The notes under the pieces: generated by a model | Database searches by the model: none | What the model was told of the DNA's origin: nothing | What the model saw: the letters and a program-made list of their open reading frames with translations, nothing else | Position numbers and translations under genes: made by a program | From: Akkermansia sp. | GTDB taxonomy: Bacteria > Verrucomicrobiota > Verrucomicrobiia > Verrucomicrobiales > Akkermansiaceae | Assembly (NCBI GenBank): GCA_017555205.1 | Contig: JAFZGW010000032.1 | Location: forward strand, 1 to 64,000 | Length of the DNA: 64,000 nt | Direction: 5' to 3' | Part shown: positions 41,969-51,563 of the stretch, piece after piece | Numbering within the stretch: the first letter of the stretch is position 1 | How the letters are laid out: each line of letters opens with the position of its first letter

Positions 41969-44900
41969 ATGAAACTTCATCTCAATCTTTCACTCCGCCG
42001 CGCGGTATTGGCATCCATGGTGGCCGTTGCTGCGTTTGCCTCATCGGCAACTGCCGGCATTGTAGATACTCGCTACGATTTGCAGTATTATATTGATTTC
42101 AGTCGCAACGCCGGTATGTTCTCGGCCGGTGCCACTAATGTGACTGTGGGGTATAAGGATGGCTCTGCTACATACACCATTCCCGTTATGCCGTACATGG
42201 GGAGCTATGCGCAGTCGATTGATAACACGTTTGCCGTTCAGGGCTCCATAGTGACCTATGGCGGTTCTTCTTTGGTGTCGTCTCAGTTCATGTACGGTGC
42301 TGCTCACGTATTTGATCGTTTCTCTGATATTTTCTCGAAAGGGCAGATGCGATTCTCGTTCAACGATGAAAATGGTAACCCCAATTCCGGGGATACGTAT
42401 GGGGCTGTTAACGTCGATAAGTTCGGGCACGATGGAGCTATTTCCCGAACAGATAAGCTGGTAACAGCTGTTGCCTATACCCCAATGGCTACGAATGAGT
42501 TCATGTCTTCGCTGAACTCAAACTCTTGGTTGTTCCGTTTGGGTAACGGTCGTTACTTGGATTCGACGGGTACGACTATTTCAACGGGTAACAATGCCAT
42601 TGGCGGTATCATTAACATGGACTCGTACAAACAACAGTCGAATGGTGACTGGTATTTGTACGGTGTGTTCCGTCAAAACAGTACGGGAAGCGACCCCAAG
42701 ACCCCCTTGGATACCGGTGTGTATTCGGGCGATAGCGGTAGCCCGCTTTATGCTTGGGATGCTGAAAATGAACAGTTCGTTTTTGTGGGTGCACTGTGGG
42801 CATCCAACCTTTCCAAATCCTTTGGTAACGATGTGTACGCGCGTTTCAATCCTAAGCTGGCACAGGCCGCGATGGATAAGTACACGGTGAATGCCACCTT
42901 CTCCGGTACGGATACGATTGCGTGGAATGCTCAGAATGCCACTACCGGCGAGGGTACCCTGCAGCAGGGTGAAACTATCGTTAACTATACCGGTAAGGGT
43001 ACCGGCAATACCATGGCTGCCACGAAGGGGCTCTCCTTTGCCACGGAGTCCGAGCAGCAGCAGGAGATTCAGCTGAAAGGTAATATCAATATGGGCGCCG
43101 GTGCGCTCACATTCGCTAATGGTGACTGGAAAATCACGGAAGAGGCTGATTACACGCTCGCCAGTGCCGGTTTCGAGGTGAAGTCCGGCGCTAACCTGAC
43201 GCTGGAGCTGACTGGTTCTGCCTCTGAAGAAATCCGTAAGGTCGGTGAGGGTACCCTGACTATCGCCGGTTCCGGCAGAAACGAGGCCTCTCTCGTTGTG
43301 GGTGGCGGTACAATGGTTTACGATATCAAGTACAACGAAGATGGGGAGATTGTCGGCTGCACATTGGGCAATGCCGGCGAGACTCGCCTGAACCGTCAGG
43401 ATGGTTATGCCGCCGGCTCCGTACGCTTGGAGGGTGGCGTGGCCATTATTGTGCTCATGGACGATAATCAGTTCAAGACCAATTCCGTAGCCGGTGATAC
43501 CTTCACTTTCGGCAACGATGGCGGCTTGCTGAACCTGAATGGTCATAATCTCGAATGGGGGGTAATTCAGCAGGATGCTTCCGGTACCGGTGCCCGCATC
43601 GGCAACTTTACCCCGCTTAACGAAGCTACCCCGGGGCATGCAACATTCACCTATACAGGCAGCGATTCATTTGGTGGTTGCTTTGTGGATGAAAGCACCG
43701 CCGCCGGCGATGGCAAGGCTCAGTTGGCAGTTGTTTACAAGGGGGCTGCTAACGATTCTTGGAAGCTGACCGGCAACAGTACGAACGTAGGCGGTTACAC
43801 CGTGCAGTCCGGCACTATGGTGCTGGAGGGTTCCAACGTACACCATGTAAATGGCCGCGACACTAACGACTGGAACTATGCTTCCATTGATGGTTCTGAT
43901 GTGACCGTGAAGAACGGCGCAACCTTCCAGCTTTCTCACCATGCTCAGTTGGTAGGTGACGTGCATGTCGAGAACGGTGGCTCCTTCATCATGAATCAGG
44001 CGGTGAATGCCGATTCGGAATCTATTTCCGGTAGTGCCAAGATAAACATGGTAGGCCGTGAACTCACTTCGCTGGTTGGTGATGTGAAATTGCATGGCAA
44101 TTCCTCTACCATGACCGCAGATGTGCAGTCTTCTGCTATCACAAAGATTGAGGGTAACATAACGGTGGCCGACTATGATTGGGACTCCATCCCCACGCTT
44201 CAATTGGTGAAAAACGGGAACGGTATTCTGACCGTGACCGGTAATGTGGGCGTGCCCATGGTGCAGATTAACGCCGGTGGTTTGGTGATTGAACAAGCCA
44301 ACGCGCTGGATTGGTATCAGTGGACTATCGGTAAGGACGGTTTCTTGGCTGCAATTGGCGTGAATCATTCCGTTGCGCTGGATTATTACATCGCGGATTC
44401 TTCAAACGGTGTATTTGCGTTGACTTATGACCAGGAATCCGCATTGAATCTTTCCGATAAGCAGGGGCTCTACATCGGCGCTTGGGGTGAGGTGCACTAT
44501 GGTGCCGCAAATGCCACATTGTCCGCAAACAATGATGGAAATTGGCTTCTGGGTGGCGGCACGGGCACACTTATTGTGGATTTCAAACTGACGGGCAGCA
44601 ACGACCTGATTATCGGTAATGAAAACTCTAGCGGTACGGTTCGCCTGACTAACACGCATAACGATATCAAAGATATTTACATCAAGGGTACGGGCAACAA
44701 GCTCGTCTACGATAACGTGGAGGCATTGGGCGGTGCAACCATTTCCCTGTCGTACGGAAATGCTGTAGCTTTGCGTGATGCCTCTCTGCTCGAGGTAATC
44801 AACCCGAGTGCTGACGGTGTGCTGGCTTTGACTTCTTCCGTTGATTTGGATATGACGGGCCGCGTACTTTCCATTGGTGCACTGGGGGATTTTGTTTATC

Positions 44901-47900
44901 AGGGTACCCTCACTTTGGGCGAAGGTGAGGCCTATCGTTTCGGTGGTAGCGGCAACCTGACCGTGGATACTGAGTTGGCAGGCTCTAATATGATGTACAT
45001 TGACGGTCAGGGGACCTCCGGTAGCAGTGTGACTTTGGCTCGCGAGAAGGCGTTTGACGGAGATATTAAAGTGGGCGCCGGTCTCAACTTGGCTTCTGCC
45101 AATTCTCAGGGCGACATCGCATTGCACGTTGGTCATTCTTCCGCATTGGCTGCTGCCAATTCAGTAGATTTGCAGAAGGGCGCCAGCCTTTATACCGATG
45201 GCCAGAGCCTGATTGTTCAGAACCTGAGTGCCAAGAGTGGTTCTTCCATGGTCAATAATGGTACGACAAACTCCACCATAGTGCTTTATGTGACGGAGGG
45301 CACGACGACCTCTATTGCAAATGGGGTGTTGAATGATGCCAACAATACTTCCGGCACGAGCTTGGGTATTGTGAAGGCCGGAGCCGGTACGGTAGAAATG
45401 GCCGCTAATGCCAACTGGACCGGTGGCCTTGTTATCGAAGACGGTAAGGTGGTTGTAAGTACTGCTATTCAAGGTGGTACTTGGTATACACCGTCCGGTG
45501 GTGTTGGTTCCAGTAAGAACACTATCTATGTTGGCGAAAACGGTACCCTGCGTGTCAATGCCGAGCATCACCTTGCGCATAGTGATTATGCCCAAGGCTG
45601 GAATATGTACGGTACCTACCTTCAGCAGACCGTAACCGGCACCGGTACCATTGAAATTTCTTCCGGTGGTTCCACCCTGCTGACCAGACAAAAGGCTGCG
45701 TTTGAAGGTACAGTGCATGTAATTAACAATACGCGTCTGTACCTTGCCGGCGGTGCTTTCGAGGGTAATAGTGAACTTTTTGAAAACCTGACGGCTCTGA
45801 ACTCCGCAACCATTAAGGTGGATGCCGGTAGCCAGGTGCGTTTGACTCCGTCCCTGCGCTATACCACCACGGCGAAAATTAACTCCTACTCTGACTTTAT
45901 CATCTCTGGGGACGGTTTCCGCGGTTCTGACTGGGGCTTGAAGCAGAGCAGCCTGAATGCCGGTGCTCTGGCTATTGATTGCGGTGCTACCGTGTGGGGG
46001 AATGTTACTTTGGCAGCGGATGCTTCCATTTCCTCCAGTTCATCTAACCCCACGACGTCGTCAAGTAAGGTAGCTTGTTCCTCCAGCTATGGTGTAATTG
46101 GCTCACTGGGCGGCACCCTTCGTGGCCAGATATTGGGTGAGGGGATGACTCTCTCTATTAAGGGTAATGAAGGCATGACCCTCACGGCGGATTCCGCCAA
46201 TACCTATGGTGACTTGGTGATTGCAAACGGCAACGGCAATAACTCCGAGAAGTTCGCCCTGCGCTTGAATGGCGGTAAGGCGGTAAGCCAAGTTTCTACT
46301 GCGCTCGGTATGGGCGAGGTAACCTTGAATGACGGTCTGATTCTGCGCTTGGCCGGTACGGGAACGGGCAACCAGACCTCGATAGAATACACCTATGCCA
46401 ACAATATTAACGCCGGCAATGGTGCCACGCTTCAGAGCTACAATATCACCAACAAGCTGACCGGTACGGTGACGGCTGCCGGTGACCTGAACCTGGCTAC
46501 GGCCAACGGCGGTGTGCTGCACTTGGCCGGTGGTGTGGCCGGTAGCGGTGCGTTGAATTTGGCTGCCGGTTCTCAGGTGATACTCGGCTCTGCCAATGGC
46601 GCTTCTTTCAACGGTAATATCGTTGCCGGTGTCGGGGCTGCTCTTACCTTGGATTCTTCTGCAGCAGTTGCCACCACCACAAGTATTACTGGTACGGATT
46701 CGTTCTCTCTGAACTTGAGCGGGACGTCTGACTATACTTTGGGCGGAATTGCTCTGGGTACGTCTGAAGGAGTGGCCAGCTCCTCTCTGACTCTGAGTTT
46801 CGACTTCACTAACCCCACTGCTGAGGATAGAACAACCTTGTATTCTTCCATTTCAGCCGGTACTACCACGATTGCGCTTAATCTGAACATGTTCAACGAG
46901 ATTGCCAGCGGTGAGTACACGCTCATCAGCGGTAATCTGGGTACAGGTTCTTTCGCGTTGGATGCAAGCTTGGGTGACCGCTTCAGCTATCGTCAGGAAG
47001 ATGGTAAGTTGATTCTGATTGTGGGTGGTGATACCCGCCTTTACTGGTCCTCTGCTAATGGCACTGCACAAGATTGGAATGGCGCCAACTGGCAGGTAGG
47101 TGGGCAGGGAAATCTGGTATCCTACGGTAGCGGCCAAGAGGTTGTGCTGGGGGTCACCGGGCTTAGCTCTGCTGACAGCCGGGAGATGATTGCGGTGGAT
47201 GGCGCTGTGACTGCCGGTCGTGTGAATGTTTCCTCTACTTATGGTCTTGAGGGAGCAGGGGCTATCGCTGGTACCACATTAGTGGTTGGTGATGGTGGTG
47301 ATATGCTGCTGGGGGTGAATGCCAACTTCTCTGAAGGTGTGCAGATTACCAGAGGCGCCCTGACTGTGCAAGACGCCGCCCTTAACGCTAATGTAACCCT
47401 TAGTGAGCAGGCTGCCATGAATATGGATGGTGCTACGGTCACCGGCACTGTGAGCACAAAGGGCTCGGGCTCCGGGAATGTAACGCTCAACTCCGCTCAG
47501 ATGTCCGGTTCGTTCTATGCGGATTCCGACATGGCGACGCTGAAGGCTGACAATATCGAACTGAATGGAGGTTCTATCGGCTCTGCCGCTAACTTGCAGG
47601 CTGGTTCCATTACCGTAGCCGGTGGTTCTTTTGAATCCACCGCTAGCCTGCAGGCCGATTCTGTTACTGCGGCCGGTGGTTCTGTCACCCTTAAGGGAAC
47701 GTCCACCATTGAGACGCTCGCGGTGACCGGCGGCCAGTCGGCCACTCTGTATAACGCCGCGGAAAATGATGGTTCCAAGAAGAATATCTCCACGCTGGCT
47801 CTGGCTGATGGCGCAACGCTGAAGATTGATAACCGTGCTAATACCACGTCTGAATCCGGCGTGATTGGTACGGTGCAGGTTGCTGGTACAGGTACTATTC

Positions 47901-50900
47901 AGGAGGTGTACGGTTCCGGTCACCTTACTATCGGTACACTGACTCTGGCTGAGGGCACGACATCCGGTACCCTGAACCTGTACAAGTCCTCCTCCAATGG
48001 AGGTGCTTCTTATACCGCTATGTTTGACTTGGGTTCCTCCATGGCTGCTGCCGGGAACTTCGTGGGTGATGTTGTTCTCGCTAATACGGCGACCCACTCC
48101 GGTAATCCCAAGCATTCTGTATTCATTAATCTGTTTGGTCAGGACATTTTGGCCAATGCAGCAGTGAGGATGAATGAGCAGAAGGATAGCCAGGCTTATC
48201 TGGGGCTTGGTGTGAATGTGAATAATGCCAGAATTGGCGGTCTTGAGTCATCCTCGGCCTTGGGTACCCGTGCTCTGCTGTTCTCCGGTTATGCACCGCA
48301 GAATATCGGCTGGAATACCGGTGACGGTCCCGATAAAAACGCCGATGAGGTTGCTCGCACACTTGTTATTGACACGGAGGCCGGCGCTGCATTCACCTAC
48401 TACGGTCAGGTGCGTGAGATGCTGAGCATCGTGAAAGATGGAGAGGGCATGCAGACCTTTGCCGGTAATTCAACAGCCTTTAACGGCAGTATTGAAATCT
48501 TGGAAGGTACCCTCGCTTTCTCCGGTCAGGCTCTGAATATGCTGAGTTCTGCCTCCTCTGTGGCGGTGAACGGTGGTACGCTGGATGTCACCGGTTTTGA
48601 TTTCAGCACCGGTTCCCTTGCGGTTAATAACCTGTCCTTTACGGAGGCCTCCGTGCTTGCACTCGGCAATTTGCAGGCTGATACCGTTTACAACTTCTTC
48701 GACAATTCAAACGGTGCGTTGGAAAACTGGGTCACCCTGACGACGGATAACTTCTCCATCAATGGCACCTCCCTTTCCGACATGGGGCGTGTAACCCTCA
48801 CTCTGGGCATGGACGGCTCCTTCTCCTACACGCTGGAGGATAGCTGGGATCTTGTCTGGGATGGCGGCGAAACCGGCACATGGAATGATGTGAGCAGCAA
48901 CGAGGTATGGCAGACGACCCGCATGAATGAGATGATGGGTACGGAAGAAACCTTCAACACGCGTTTCACGAACAATGATAACGTGCTGTTCAACAGCGAT
49001 GCCAACTTGGAGCTGGAGGGCAATATCATCGTTAACAACATGACAGTTGCTGACAATGTAAGCCTTGTGACCAAAGGTAGCTTGAGCGTGGCCGGCGATT
49101 TGACTGTGGGTAACGGCATCAGCTGGGACTTCTCCGGTGACACTTCCCTGAGCTTTACGGAAGGTGAGCTGAAAGCTGCCAAATCCATTGTTGTGGGTGA
49201 TGGCGCCACGCTTATCATGACGGATAAGACGACAATGCAGAACAACAGCTCCACTGCATTTGATAATGTAAGCGGTACCGGCAATGTGGTGCTGAATCTG
49301 GGTATGGATAATGGCGTCGGCTTTGACCTCAGCGGCATTTCCGGTGATATCACCGTGGCTACCGGGCGCTTGCAGGTGAATCAGAGCGCCTTCAATGATG
49401 CCTCCACCATCTACTTGGCCACCTCTGATAGTCAGTTGGTATTCAATGGTAATGGCACCGTTCTGAATAATGATATTGTACTTGGTGCAAATAACACCAC
49501 TCACGCCAACAAAGGGTGCAGTGGCACCATCGCCGGTGTCATCAGCGGTAATGCCAGCTTCACAAAGGCCGGTGCCGGTACGCTGACCTTTGCTGCTCAG
49601 AATACCTACACAGGCACCACCACCATCAGCGGCGGCAAGCTTATTCTTGCCAATGGTGGCGATTACACCTTGCTCAACTCTGTCTCAGAAGGCACTCTGG
49701 AGGTGGCAAATGGCACAACGCTGGTGAACAATGGCAAGCAGATTACATCCACACTGGTGCTGGCTGCTGGCTCTGCTGCTGAAATGAATGGTGAATGCGT
49801 ATTGAAGGGCGCTATCACCGTGAACAACGGCGCTGTGCTTACCTTCATCGGTAACGGCTCTGATACCTTGGATTGGAATACCGGTAATCCTATAACCGTT
49901 GACGGCGGTACGATTGACTTCGGTAACACTCGCCAGACGATTGCCGGGTGGTCCCTGACGCTCAAGAACGGTGCTCAGTTGCTGGGTGGTGGAGGCAGCT
50001 ACGGCGCTGCTTATACCGCAGCTTTGGACTTCAATAACAATTCCACCATCAACGTGACCTCCGGTGCAAACAGCATCGCGGCTAACATGCGCTTGCGCGG
50101 TGGTGATAACCGCCAGCTTACCTTCAATGTAAGCGAAGGCGCCTCGTTGGATGTCAGCGGCCGCATGCACTCCGACAGCGCAACCGCTACGGTGGGTAAT
50201 GTGGTGAAGAACGGCGCCGGTTCGGCCACTATCTCTTCTCAGGTAATGCTGGGTAAGATTACAGCTAATGCCGGTGATATTACCGTGGCTTACACTGGTG
50301 AGGGTGGCAATACCGTTAAGTCCGTAGTTCTTTCCAATGGTGCAGAACTGCGTGTGGCTGAAGGCGCTGCCCTGAATATCAGCAACAGCTCCGTGGAAAT
50401 CAGCGGCCGTACCGGTACCGCTGCTATTACGACCACAGCCAATTCTGCCACTTATTCCGTATCTTCCACGGACGTTGAACTGACAGATGCCCATGTCACC
50501 TACACCGGTGGAGATGCGACCATCAGCAACAAGCTCACAAACTCCTCCATCGAGAATGCCGGCAGCGGCACCCTGACGGTGGATAATGCCGGGAATACGC
50601 TTAACGGGGTATATGCCACGGGTGGCAGCGTTAAGTTGTTTGCCGATGCCGAGCTCGACCTGCAGGAACTGGAAATCGCTACCAGCCTGTCCGTATCGGC
50701 CTATTCTCAGCTGAACGAGAGCGTGTCGGAAGAAGCTCGCATCAACGTGAGCGGAACTGCCAACTTCGGTATGGGAGTCACGCTGAATGCCGACCTCGTG
50801 ATGAAGAGCGGCGCTACGTTGAAGGTTGCTGACACGGTGCAGATGGGCAGCGATGTGCGCTTGGAAAGTGGCCTGAAACTTGCCGGCGCTCAGTATGATA

Positions 50901-51184
50901 CCCTCAGCTCGCTGAAAGTCGGGGAGAAGGTGACACTCTTCAGCGGTGTGGATTCTCTCTTCCTGAGCAACAGCACTGTGGCAAGCGACTCTATCACGTT
51001 GGATGACCGCGTGCTGGCAAACGAGTACTTCAGCAACTTGTCGAGCAACTATTTCTTGGTGTTTGATACCACCGCCGGAGTAGGTCAGGGTGAGCTGAGC
51101 ATCGCCATGATACCTGAGCCGACCACGGCGACGCTGAGCTTGCTTGCGCTTGCCGGCTTGGCCGCCCGCCGTCGTAGAAAGTAA
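41969..51184 (+). CDS. Giant surface protein: S6 (IgA-protease-like) peptidase domain, passenger repeats and PEP-CTERM anchor
   Basis: A 3,071-residue exported protein with signal peptide ending ASSATAG. Residues about 30-315 match the S6 peptidase domain of IgA proteases and SPATE autotransporters: RYDLQYYIDFSRNAGMFSAG resembles the family's RDFAENKGxFxxGA opening. The likely triad is His113 (GAAHVF), Asp155 (GHDGAISRTDKLVT, aligned with IgA protease GGDYHMPRLHK) and Ser256 (SGDSGSPLY). Residues about 320-3040 are a long beta-helical passenger with autotransporter-associated repeats such as GAGTLTFAAQNTYTG followed by TTTISGGKL. Instead of a C-terminal beta-barrel it ends in PEPTTATLSLLALAGLAARR, a PEP-CTERM signal. 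It probably acts as an exported protease or adhesin, anchored or processed by an exosortase encoded elsewhere. Catalysis is inferred. Confidence 0.88.
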   Translation: MKLHLNLSLRRAVLASMVAVAAFASSATAGIVDTRYDLQYYIDFSRNAGMFSAGATNVTVGYKDGSATYTIPVMPYMGSYAQSIDNTFAVQGSIVTYGGSSLVSSQFMYGAAHVFDRFSDIFSKGQMRFSFNDENGNPNSGDTYGAVNVDKFGHDGAISRTDKLVTAVAYTPMATNEFMSSLNSNSWLFRLGNGRYLDSTGTTISTGNNAIGGIINMDSYKQQSNGDWYLYGVFRQNSTGSDPKTPLDTGVYSGDSGSPLYAWDAENEQFVFVGALWASNLSKSFGNDVYARFNPKLAQAAMDKYTVNATFSGTDTIAWNAQNATTGEGTLQQGETIVNYTGKGTGNTMAATKGLSFATESEQQQEIQLKGNINMGAGALTFANGDWKITEEADYTLASAGFEVKSGANLTLELTGSASEEIRKVGEGTLTIAGSGRNEASLVVGGGTMVYDIKYNEDGEIVGCTLGNAGETRLNRQDGYAAGSVRLEGGVAIIVLMDDNQFKTNSVAGDTFTFGNDGGLLNLNGHNLEWGVIQQDASGTGARIGNFTPLNEATPGHATFTYTGSDSFGGCFVDESTAAGDGKAQLAVVYKGAANDSWKLTGNSTNVGGYTVQSGTMVLEGSNVHHVNGRDTNDWNYASIDGSDVTVKNGATFQLSHHAQLVGDVHVENGGSFIMNQAVNADSESISGSAKINMVGRELTSLVGDVKLHGNSSTMTADVQSSAITKIEGNITVADYDWDSIPTLQLVKNGNGILTVTGNVGVPMVQINAGGLVIEQANALDWYQWTIGKDGFLAAIGVNHSVALDYYIADSSNGVFALTYDQESALNLSDKQGLYIGAWGEVHYGAANATLSANNDGNWLLGGGTGTLIVDFKLTGSNDLIIGNENSSGTVRLTNTHNDIKDIYIKGTGNKLVYDNVEALGGATISLSYGNAVALRDASLLEVINPSADGVLALTSSVDLDMTGRVLSIGALGDFVYQGTLTLGEGEAYRFGGSGNLTVDTELAGSNMMYIDGQGTSGSSVTLAREKAFDGDIKVGAGLNLASANSQGDIALHVGHSSALAAANSVDLQKGASLYTDGQSLIVQNLSAKSGSSMVNNGTTNSTIVLYVTEGTTTSIANGVLNDANNTSGTSLGIVKAGAGTVEMAANANWTGGLVIEDGKVVVSTAIQGGTWYTPSGGVGSSKNTIYVGENGTLRVNAEHHLAHSDYAQGWNMYGTYLQQTVTGTGTIEISSGGSTLLTRQKAAFEGTVHVINNTRLYLAGGAFEGNSELFENLTALNSATIKVDAGSQVRLTPSLRYTTTAKINSYSDFIISGDGFRGSDWGLKQSSLNAGALAIDCGATVWGNVTLAADASISSSSSNPTTSSSKVACSSSYGVIGSLGGTLRGQILGEGMTLSIKGNEGMTLTADSANTYGDLVIANGNGNNSEKFALRLNGGKAVSQVSTALGMGEVTLNDGLILRLAGTGTGNQTSIEYTYANNINAGNGATLQSYNITNKLTGTVTAAGDLNLATANGGVLHLAGGVAGSGALNLAAGSQVILGSANGASFNGNIVAGVGAALTLDSSAAVATTTSITGTDSFSLNLSGTSDYTLGGIALGTSEGVASSSLTLSFDFTNPTAEDRTTLYSSISAGTTTIALNLNMFNEIASGEYTLISGNLGTGSFALDASLGDRFSYRQEDGKLILIVGGDTRLYWSSANGTAQDWNGANWQVGGQGNLVSYGSGQEVVLGVTGLSSADSREMIAVDGAVTAGRVNVSSTYGLEGAGAIAGTTLVVGDGGDMLLGVNANFSEGVQITRGALTVQDAALNANVTLSEQAAMNMDGATVTGTVSTKGSGSGNVTLNSAQMSGSFYADSDMATLKADNIELNGGSIGSAANLQAGSITVAGGSFESTASLQADSVTAAGGSVTLKGTSTIETLAVTGGQSATLYNAAENDGSKKNISTLALADGATLKIDNRANTTSESGVIGTVQVAGTGTIQEVYGSGHLTIGTLTLAEGTTSGTLNLYKSSSNGGASYTAMFDLGSSMAAAGNFVGDVVLANTATHSGNPKHSVFINLFGQDILANAAVRMNEQKDSQAYLGLGVNVNNARIGGLESSSALGTRALLFSGYAPQNIGWNTGDGPDKNADEVARTLVIDTEAGAAFTYYGQVREMLSIVKDGEGMQTFAGNSTAFNGSIEILEGTLAFSGQALNMLSSASSVAVNGGTLDVTGFDFSTGSLAVNNLSFTEASVLALGNLQADTVYNFFDNSNGALENWVTLTTDNFSINGTSLSDMGRVTLTLGMDGSFSYTLEDSWDLVWDGGETGTWNDVSSNEVWQTTRMNEMMGTEETFNTRFTNNDNVLFNSDANLELEGNIIVNNMTVADNVSLVTKGSLSVAGDLTVGNGISWDFSGDTSLSFTEGELKAAKSIVVGDGATLIMTDKTTMQNNSSTAFDNVSGTGNVVLNLGMDNGVGFDLSGISGDITVATGRLQVNQSAFNDASTIYLATSDSQLVFNGNGTVLNNDIVLGANNTTHANKGCSGTIAGVISGNASFTKAGAGTLTFAAQNTYTGTTTISGGKLILANGGDYTLLNSVSEGTLEVANGTTLVNNGKQITSTLVLAAGSAAEMNGECVLKGAITVNNGAVLTFIGNGSDTLDWNTGNPITVDGGTIDFGNTRQTIAGWSLTLKNGAQLLGGGGSYGAAYTAALDFNNNSTINVTSGANSIAANMRLRGGDNRQLTFNVSEGASLDVSGRMHSDSATATVGNVVKNGAGSATISSQVMLGKITANAGDITVAYTGEGGNTVKSVVLSNGAELRVAEGAALNISNSSVEISGRTGTAAITTTANSATYSVSSTDVELTDAHVTYTGGDATISNKLTNSSIENAGSGTLTVDNAGNTLNGVYATGGSVKLFADAELDLQELEIATSLSVSAYSQLNESVSEEARINVSGTANFGMGVTLNADLVMKSGATLKVADTVQMGSDVRLESGLKLAGAQYDTLSSLKVGEKVTLFSGVDSLFLSNSTVASDSITLDDRVLANEYFSNLSSNYFLVFDTTAGVGQGELSIAMIPEPTTATLSLLALAGLAARRRRK

Positions 51185-51322
51185 AACGGTATTTGGTCGG
51201 CGTCCCGCCTCGGCGAAGCAAGCGAGCGAAGCGAGACGCGAAGACGGGAGCCGACCACCGCAACACTGAGCATACTGGCACTTGCCGGCTTGGCCATGCG
51301 CCGCCGTCGTGCCTCTCGTTGA
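51185..51322 (+). pseudogene. In-frame relic of a second PEP-CTERM tail after the stop codon
   Basis: Directly after the TAA at 51182-51184 the same reading frame stays open for 45 codons to TGA at 51320-51322. From 51248 it encodes EPTTATLSILALAGLAMRRR and a short tail, a near-duplicate of the PEP-CTERM signal about 130 bp upstream. The DNA between the copies is low-complexity (GCGAAGCAAGCGAGCGAAGC). No start codon or signal peptide precedes it. It is probably the leftover of a tail duplication or of a deleted neighbour, translated only if the stop is read through. Confidence 0.75.
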
Positions 51323-51371
51323 GGCTCTCGATACGGTTTAAAGTGAAAAATACGTAACAGCGAAAGTAAAC

Positions 51372-51402
51372 GAAGGGCGTCGATTATCGGCGCCCTTCTT
51401 GC
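51372..51402 (+). terminator. Terminator-like hairpin downstream of the giant gene
   Basis: GAAGGGCG (51372-51379) pairs with CGCCCTTC (51391-51398). The T run after it is weak. Apart from this and the next hairpin I see nothing in 51323-51563. Confidence 0.6.
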
Positions 51403-51483
51403 TATATTGCCCTCGGAACGACCGTTTTTCACCGGCATTCAGGAAAATGAATCAGGTGAAATATGACTCCTTGCTAGAATAAA

Positions 51484-51519
51484 GAAAATCCCGCCCTCGG
51501 CTATGAAATCGAGGGCGGG
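51484..51519 (-). terminator. Terminator of the Pmp-like PEP-CTERM gene
   Basis: CCCGCCCTCG (51490-51499) pairs perfectly with CGAGGGCGGG (51510-51519). On the minus strand it runs into GATTTTCTTT. Confidence 0.82.
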
Positions 51520-51563
51520 TGCGCAATTCGGGGCATGGTTACCCCACTCGAACCAGTTCCGTT

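Noticed and set aside
42000-51000. CRISPR-like or simple tandem repeat array in the giant gene
   Set aside because: The repetition is at protein level (degenerate beta-helix repeats) without regular identical DNA repeats and spacers.
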